DNA of 64,000 nucleotides. Source: Opisthocomus hoazin. Taxonomy: Eukaryota > Chordata > Aves > Opisthocomiformes > Opisthocomidae. The stretch covers positions 24,655,537 through 24,719,536 of the forward strand of contig NC_134428.1 of the NCBI RefSeq assembly GCF_030867145.1, given 5' to 3'. A program made the position numbers and the translations under genes. The notes beneath the pieces are model-generated. The model was given only the letters and a program-made list of their open reading frames with translations. It was not told the origin of the DNA and ran no database searches. Shown one piece after another: positions 61,101 to 64,000 of this stretch; the first letter of the stretch is position 1; each line of letters starts with the position of its first letter.

Positions 61101-64000
61101 GCGGGCTCTTCTGCCTTTCAGGTGTCACCTGCTCGCCAAATGCAAACAGCAGCACATGGGTAACTGCCAACTACGGCTATTTCGGTGCCCACGCCACTCT
61201 GCGTGAGCTCTCTTCACTCAATCCAGATTTCGATGGGGTAGGTCACATGGTGAAGCTTGCTGTATCTGAGCATTGTCAGCTCCTCTCTACATAAATGCAG
61301 CTGATCCGTAACTTCTTGCCACAGCACTGACAGTGATCCCCGTTATAAATACACAGGTGCTTGTGTTCCTTTTCAGATGTCAGCTCTGGACAAGCTGTCA
61401 CCAGCTCAGCTGGCACAGCTAACACTGGAAACAGGGGCTCTGGCTGATGAAACCAGTATCATCACCATCATGGACAACCTACACACACCTTCAGATCTTG
61501 CTAAGTTCTTTGCCACGCTGAACGACATGGCACCGGTAACTTCCCTTACTGTCCTCCAAAGCTCCTCCACCCAAATGATGCAGCTACTTGAACCAATGCT
61601 CGTTGGTGTCTGGTGCTCAGACCCCAGCCCTGACCATAGAAAAGCAGGGCTCATCCTACAGCCTCACTCAGTCATCAGAAGGAAACCTGCCTGAGACAAG
61701 GCAACAGGTCAAATCCTTGGACAGTTGTTTCTTAAAGGCCTGGGGTTGTAGCAATCTTCTGGTTTTCTGTCCAGACACGAAGCTATTCTTGCTCCAAGGG
61801 TCTGTACTGAGCCACAGCAGGATGTGATGGGAAGTATCACTATAGCAGAGTACAGCCCAGGAAAAACAGACCTACAGCAAGTGCTATGCACTCTTTGCAA
61901 GAGCTCCCTGCTTGGGTCCTTCACTTGATGCTACCAACCCAGTCACCTTTACAGGGACTTGCCATGCATGAGGGGAGAGATACAAACTAATCCTGAACAA
62001 TATCTTAAATTGGGGAAGGCTCAGCGTGATAAATTACATGTTAACTATACTGAAAAGGTGTTGTGTGATTGCAGGTGGAGCTTCGGAACAGCGACCTTGC
62101 CCATCTCCTACTAAGCTGTGCCTTGCATAAAATAGCTCCTAGTTTTCCCAAAATGAAAGCTGGCGACTTCGCTGACTGGTTTCAAGATACTCTACAAAAC
62201 GTGTTGCATGCGGTGAATGAGACAATTATTGCACAGATACCTGTCAATATTTCATGTGACTCCTATCAGCAAATGTGAGTCAACCATTCCATACACATTT
62301 ATCTTCACTGAGCACTTCTATTTACCTACACTGTACAGGACTTTCTGGCAATATATTCACATATTCCTACAGCAGAGTGTAATGCTCCTGCTGAAAAGCA
62401 GAAGTAACCACAGTAAAACACTCAGCATTTTCAGGCTTACATGCAAAATACACTGAAACTCCACAAGTTTTTAATTAGAGCAGCCTTAGCAATTCCATAA
62501 CCTTTACATTAAGCAATTGCATCAAGCAGAGAGCTTACTTCTTTAAAAATAAAAATGGCCTTATCACATCGGTAGGCTGTGTTCCATCCGACCTGAAGAT
62601 ATTTTGCATTTACTTCTTAAGAACCTCTGTGACAGAGTCTTGCTATAATAAGTAACAATGAAAGCTGATGAAATTTTTGTAATGGAAAAAGTTCTCATTA
62701 TTGGAAAATTCTGATTTTATTAAGTTAAAATACTTCCCATGACCATGCTGACATTCCCTCCTGCAGGCTGAAAGGTTTCCAAAAAATCTATGCTGACATC
62801 CCCACAGAAAATGTTCCCCATGTTTTTGGATTCTGTAAAACCTTCTTGACATCAAAAGTGAAAACAGGTAATGGCATAAAAAGTTTTAATTTGGGAATGT
62901 CCTTTGAAGGCTTTCCAGCACACTCTTGGCTTGAGAAGCAGCAGAAATTCCTGTAGTAATGTCTGAAATGCTCTTAATGACAAGAAAGGGAAAGGAAGCA
63001 TATACTTACATTGTTGATCCAACACTACGGCCATTTCCTCTTACTGATGGGATTCTCACAGCTCCTCCTGCACTTTGGATGGCTCGCCAGGAAGTTTAAC
63101 CACTGCCAGCCACAACACCAGGTTGCCCAACACTGTTAAAAGATAAACCATCCCAAATTCAGACAACAGCACAAAAATATTATTGCTTAATAACGATGAA
63201 GATTCTGATCTCTCTCGTACCAACGTGAATTCAAAGAGTTCTGCTATCTGCAAAGGTTTAATGAGAATTTGCAGTGGTGATTAGGGTTTCTAGTCAGAAC
63301 ACCAGGAGGAGTTTGTAGTCCCCAGCATTCCCAGTGTCATCATTTTTCCAGGTGTTGCATGCGGCAGTGCAACCCAAACTACTCAGAACTGGCTGGAAGT
63401 CAATCTCGGAAATTTTAGCAAACATGCTGAGTATCAGGACTTGGTCACTTGGAACAAACACTTTGTGGGAGTAAGTATTCTTTTAATTTCTTTTTCACTA
63501 GCATGCACTGTGAGAGCATGGCAGTGTTCCACCACCAAACACACTACTTAGCCAGCATTTGCAATGCCTTATGCTCCATGCAGCACGGGAGGGGATGGGT
63601 CATTTTCCTTAAAAAAATATTCTGCCATTAGCATCCAATCCCTACAAGCATTTTTACTGCTTTTCACCAGCTAGTGGCACTCGCAGAGCTACAGTAATAT
63701 TAGCAAATGGGATACTACACATCCTGGTGGAAAAAGGACTTTACAAGTCTTGCGGATATTCCAGACTTGCAGATTTGTCCTGAGTCTTCTTGGAAGCACT
63801 AGCATTTCCAAATCACTTTCACATGCTTAAAAAGGTTGCCATCTGCTTTGTGTCCCTTTCCACAGATGGATGTCTTGGACAAGTTATCCCCAACACAATT
63901 AGCATCCCTGACGCTTTCATCTGATGCCATTAATGAGGAAGAGGAGATGTGTCAGATCCTTGCAAAACTACACAACAAACCATCAGAGGAGATCTATCAG
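41387..64000 (+). CDS. Large modular mesothelin-superfamily protein (3' end outside window)
   Basis: At least 37 coding exons with GT-AG junctions and continuous phase give 1680 codons before the window ends inside an exon. Order: signal peptide, four short exons, a partial module, then seven full modules and the start of another. Each module has four exons: A (phase 2 to 1, about 31-34 residues), B (1 to 0, 33-40), C (0 to 0, 53-62) and D (0 to 2, 67-71). C carries (V/L)LDxLxxxQLAxLTL; D carries W-F-Q-x-x-L and ends near a Cys; B starts with a Cys and has NFxxFxxY. No membrane segment is visible so far. The family link rests on the helical, Leu-rich style, the shared N-terminal exon plan with the adjacent MSLN gene and the location; I do not recognise a named gene. 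The product is secreted or surface-exposed; its function is unknown. Confidence 0.85.
43381..44547 (+). CDS. Modular protein exons 6-7, first C and D units
   Basis: Exon 6 (43381-43533) is a C unit (LTSRQLSSILTCYI, ending QTALNEISVQ). Exon 7 (44339-44547) is a D unit with FLASWFQETLHAYLPS and LPVTCDGLATV. No A unit precedes them, so the repeat array starts with C here, directly after the N-terminal exons. Confidence 0.85.
45316..46579 (+). CDS. Module 1 (exons 8-10), with C and D fused in one exon
   Basis: A is 45316-45407 (VQALDTAYSDMDNSTRQLV), B is 45794-45900 (starts VCEKSSAKEW) and C+D is 46215-46579. The 365-nt exon 10 holds the whole C motif (ALEVLTASQLAQLTVL) and the D motif (LKDLFQVKLKRML, IGCTDFQDM) without an intron. 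All other modules split C and D by a phase-0 intron. Length is 188 residues. Confidence 0.9.
47066..48769 (+). CDS. Module 2 (exons 11-14)
   Basis: A 47066-47169, B 47674-47792 (VACTFTTSSSQDWLEDNFG), C 47993-48178 (FEVTDLLTSVQLAKLLI), D 48561-48769 (ends VRDCPLLQAM). It is 206 residues, the longest module; the extra length is in C. All junctions are GT-AG and keep the 2-1-0-0-2 phase path. Confidence 0.9.
48999..52951 (+). CDS. Module 3 (exons 15-18)
   Basis: A 48999-49090 (VRGLDYAFDDMTTETKTDI), B 49716-49816 (DCQMDENWITPNFQRF), C 50700-50870 (FLEELTAIQLAQLTL), D 52740-52951 (YHLWFQERLVAVLPG, then MSCSSYKSL). It is 192 residues. The intron between C and D is the longest inside a module (about 1.9 kb). 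I see no recognisable repeat in it. Confidence 0.9.
53460..54797 (+). CDS. Module 4 (exons 19-22); its D unit lacks the usual Cys
   Basis: A 53460-53563, B 53875-53993 (PACSTQATTRDWLLQFFG), C 54111-54278 (AVLDLLTPTQIGDVMV), D 54592-54797 (ends VLQDYNSLVAV). It is 199 residues. The D unit has no cysteine where the other modules have one, and the next B unit also lacks its cysteine. Confidence 0.9.
55196..57121 (+). CDS. Module 5 (exons 23-26), cysteine-free
   Basis: A 55196-55290 (VTALDNTYGYMTESSRRDV), B 55989-56095 (DSPVEPTTEWIQVTW), C 56544-56723 (AKILDVLSIEQLVEYAL), D 56913-57121 (YEFWFLENLRFLLPS, ends LSFPAYVAT). It is 197 residues with no cysteine at all. Frame, splice sites and hydrophobic pattern are intact, so it does not look decayed. 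Confidence 0.9.
57595..60190 (+). CDS. Module 6 (exons 27-30); B unit lacks Cys, D unit regains it
   Basis: A 57595-57698 (VQGLDNVFPELPQNTSHAI), B 58253-58371 (starts EKVFPGTYDSSR), C 59218-59385 (YEVLDLLSARQIGEMTVL), D 59988-60190 (YAFWFGSELQLFLPA, DIDCQSHQNL). It is 198 residues. Modules 4 and 6 share C-unit features (YAVLDLL and YEVLDLL, QIG), suggesting they are closer to each other than to the rest. Confidence 0.9.
60579..62274 (+). CDS. Module 7 (exons 31-34)
   Basis: A 60579-60682 (VQAMDRVYEHYTDEQRLSI), B 61122-61237 (VTCSPNANSSTWVTANYG), C 61377-61535 (SALDKLSPAQLAQLTL), D 62075-62274 (FADWFQDTLQNVLHA, NISCDSYQQM). It is 193 residues. The B unit has several Asn-X-Ser/Thr sequons. Confidence 0.9.
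62767..64000 (+). CDS. Module 8, partial (exons 35-37, cut by window end)
   Basis: A 62767-62867 (LKGFQKIYADIPTENVPHV), B 63352-63470 (VACGSATQTTQNWLEVNLG), C from 63866 to the window end (DVLDKLSPTQLASLTL). The C exon is still open at 64000, so the protein continues to the right. The C unit is close to that of module 7 (LDKLSP-QLA-LTL), which suggests a recent duplication. Confidence 0.9.

Noticed and set aside
1-64000. CRISPR arrays, operons, rRNA or tRNA genes
   Set aside because: None seen. The direct repeats present are CR1 copies, the coding minisatellite and simple repeats. I did not find tRNA-like cloverleaf promoter boxes on reading, though a tRNA scan was not possible.

Overview
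The window looks like bird nuclear DNA. It has spliced genes with GT-AG introns, many CR1 LINE fragments of the avian type (3' ends made of ATTCTGTG-like 8-mers), and no prokaryotic gene organisation. All functions below come from reading the sequence; no database search was run.

I find three genes, and all appear to belong to the mesothelin / otoancorin / stereocilin superfamily. (1) At 224-2789 (+) lies the 3' part of a mesothelin-like gene whose 5' part is outside the window. Its last visible exon carries a 364-residue Thr/Pro/Ser-rich mucin-like insert with about 4.5 copies of a 96-nt repeat. (2) At 7422-22571 (-) lies a complete 21-exon mesothelin gene (about 854 codons) with a signal peptide, a furin site (RHKR) and a mature domain that aligns exon by exon with gene 1. 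Its N-terminal half is about 250 residues longer than in mammalian mesothelin and resembles otoancorin. (3) From 40056 (+) to beyond the window end lies a large secreted or surface protein, at least 1680 codons here. It is built from a repeating four-exon module (A-B-C-D, about 190-206 residues) with a constant intron phase pattern. Seven full modules and parts of two others are visible. I do not recognise a named gene.

Genes 1 and 2 are tail to tail, the same relation as mammalian MSLN and MSLNL. Genes 2 and 3 are head to head, about 17.5 kb apart. Genes 2 and 3 share their first five coding exons in phase order (exit phases 1-0-1-2-0), a 28-nt fourth exon and two cysteine positions. I infer that the modular giant arose from a mesothelin-type ancestor by exon-module duplication.

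Layout: 1-165 CR1; 224-2789 gene 1; 3378-6895 spacer with three CR1 copies; 7422-22571 gene 2 with CR1 pieces in introns; 22574-40055 intergenic, with CR1 copies and simple repeats and no exon I can support; 40056-64000 gene 3. The strongest candidate for something undescribed is gene 3. The putative disulfide joining each D exon to the B exon of the next module is gained or lost as a pair.
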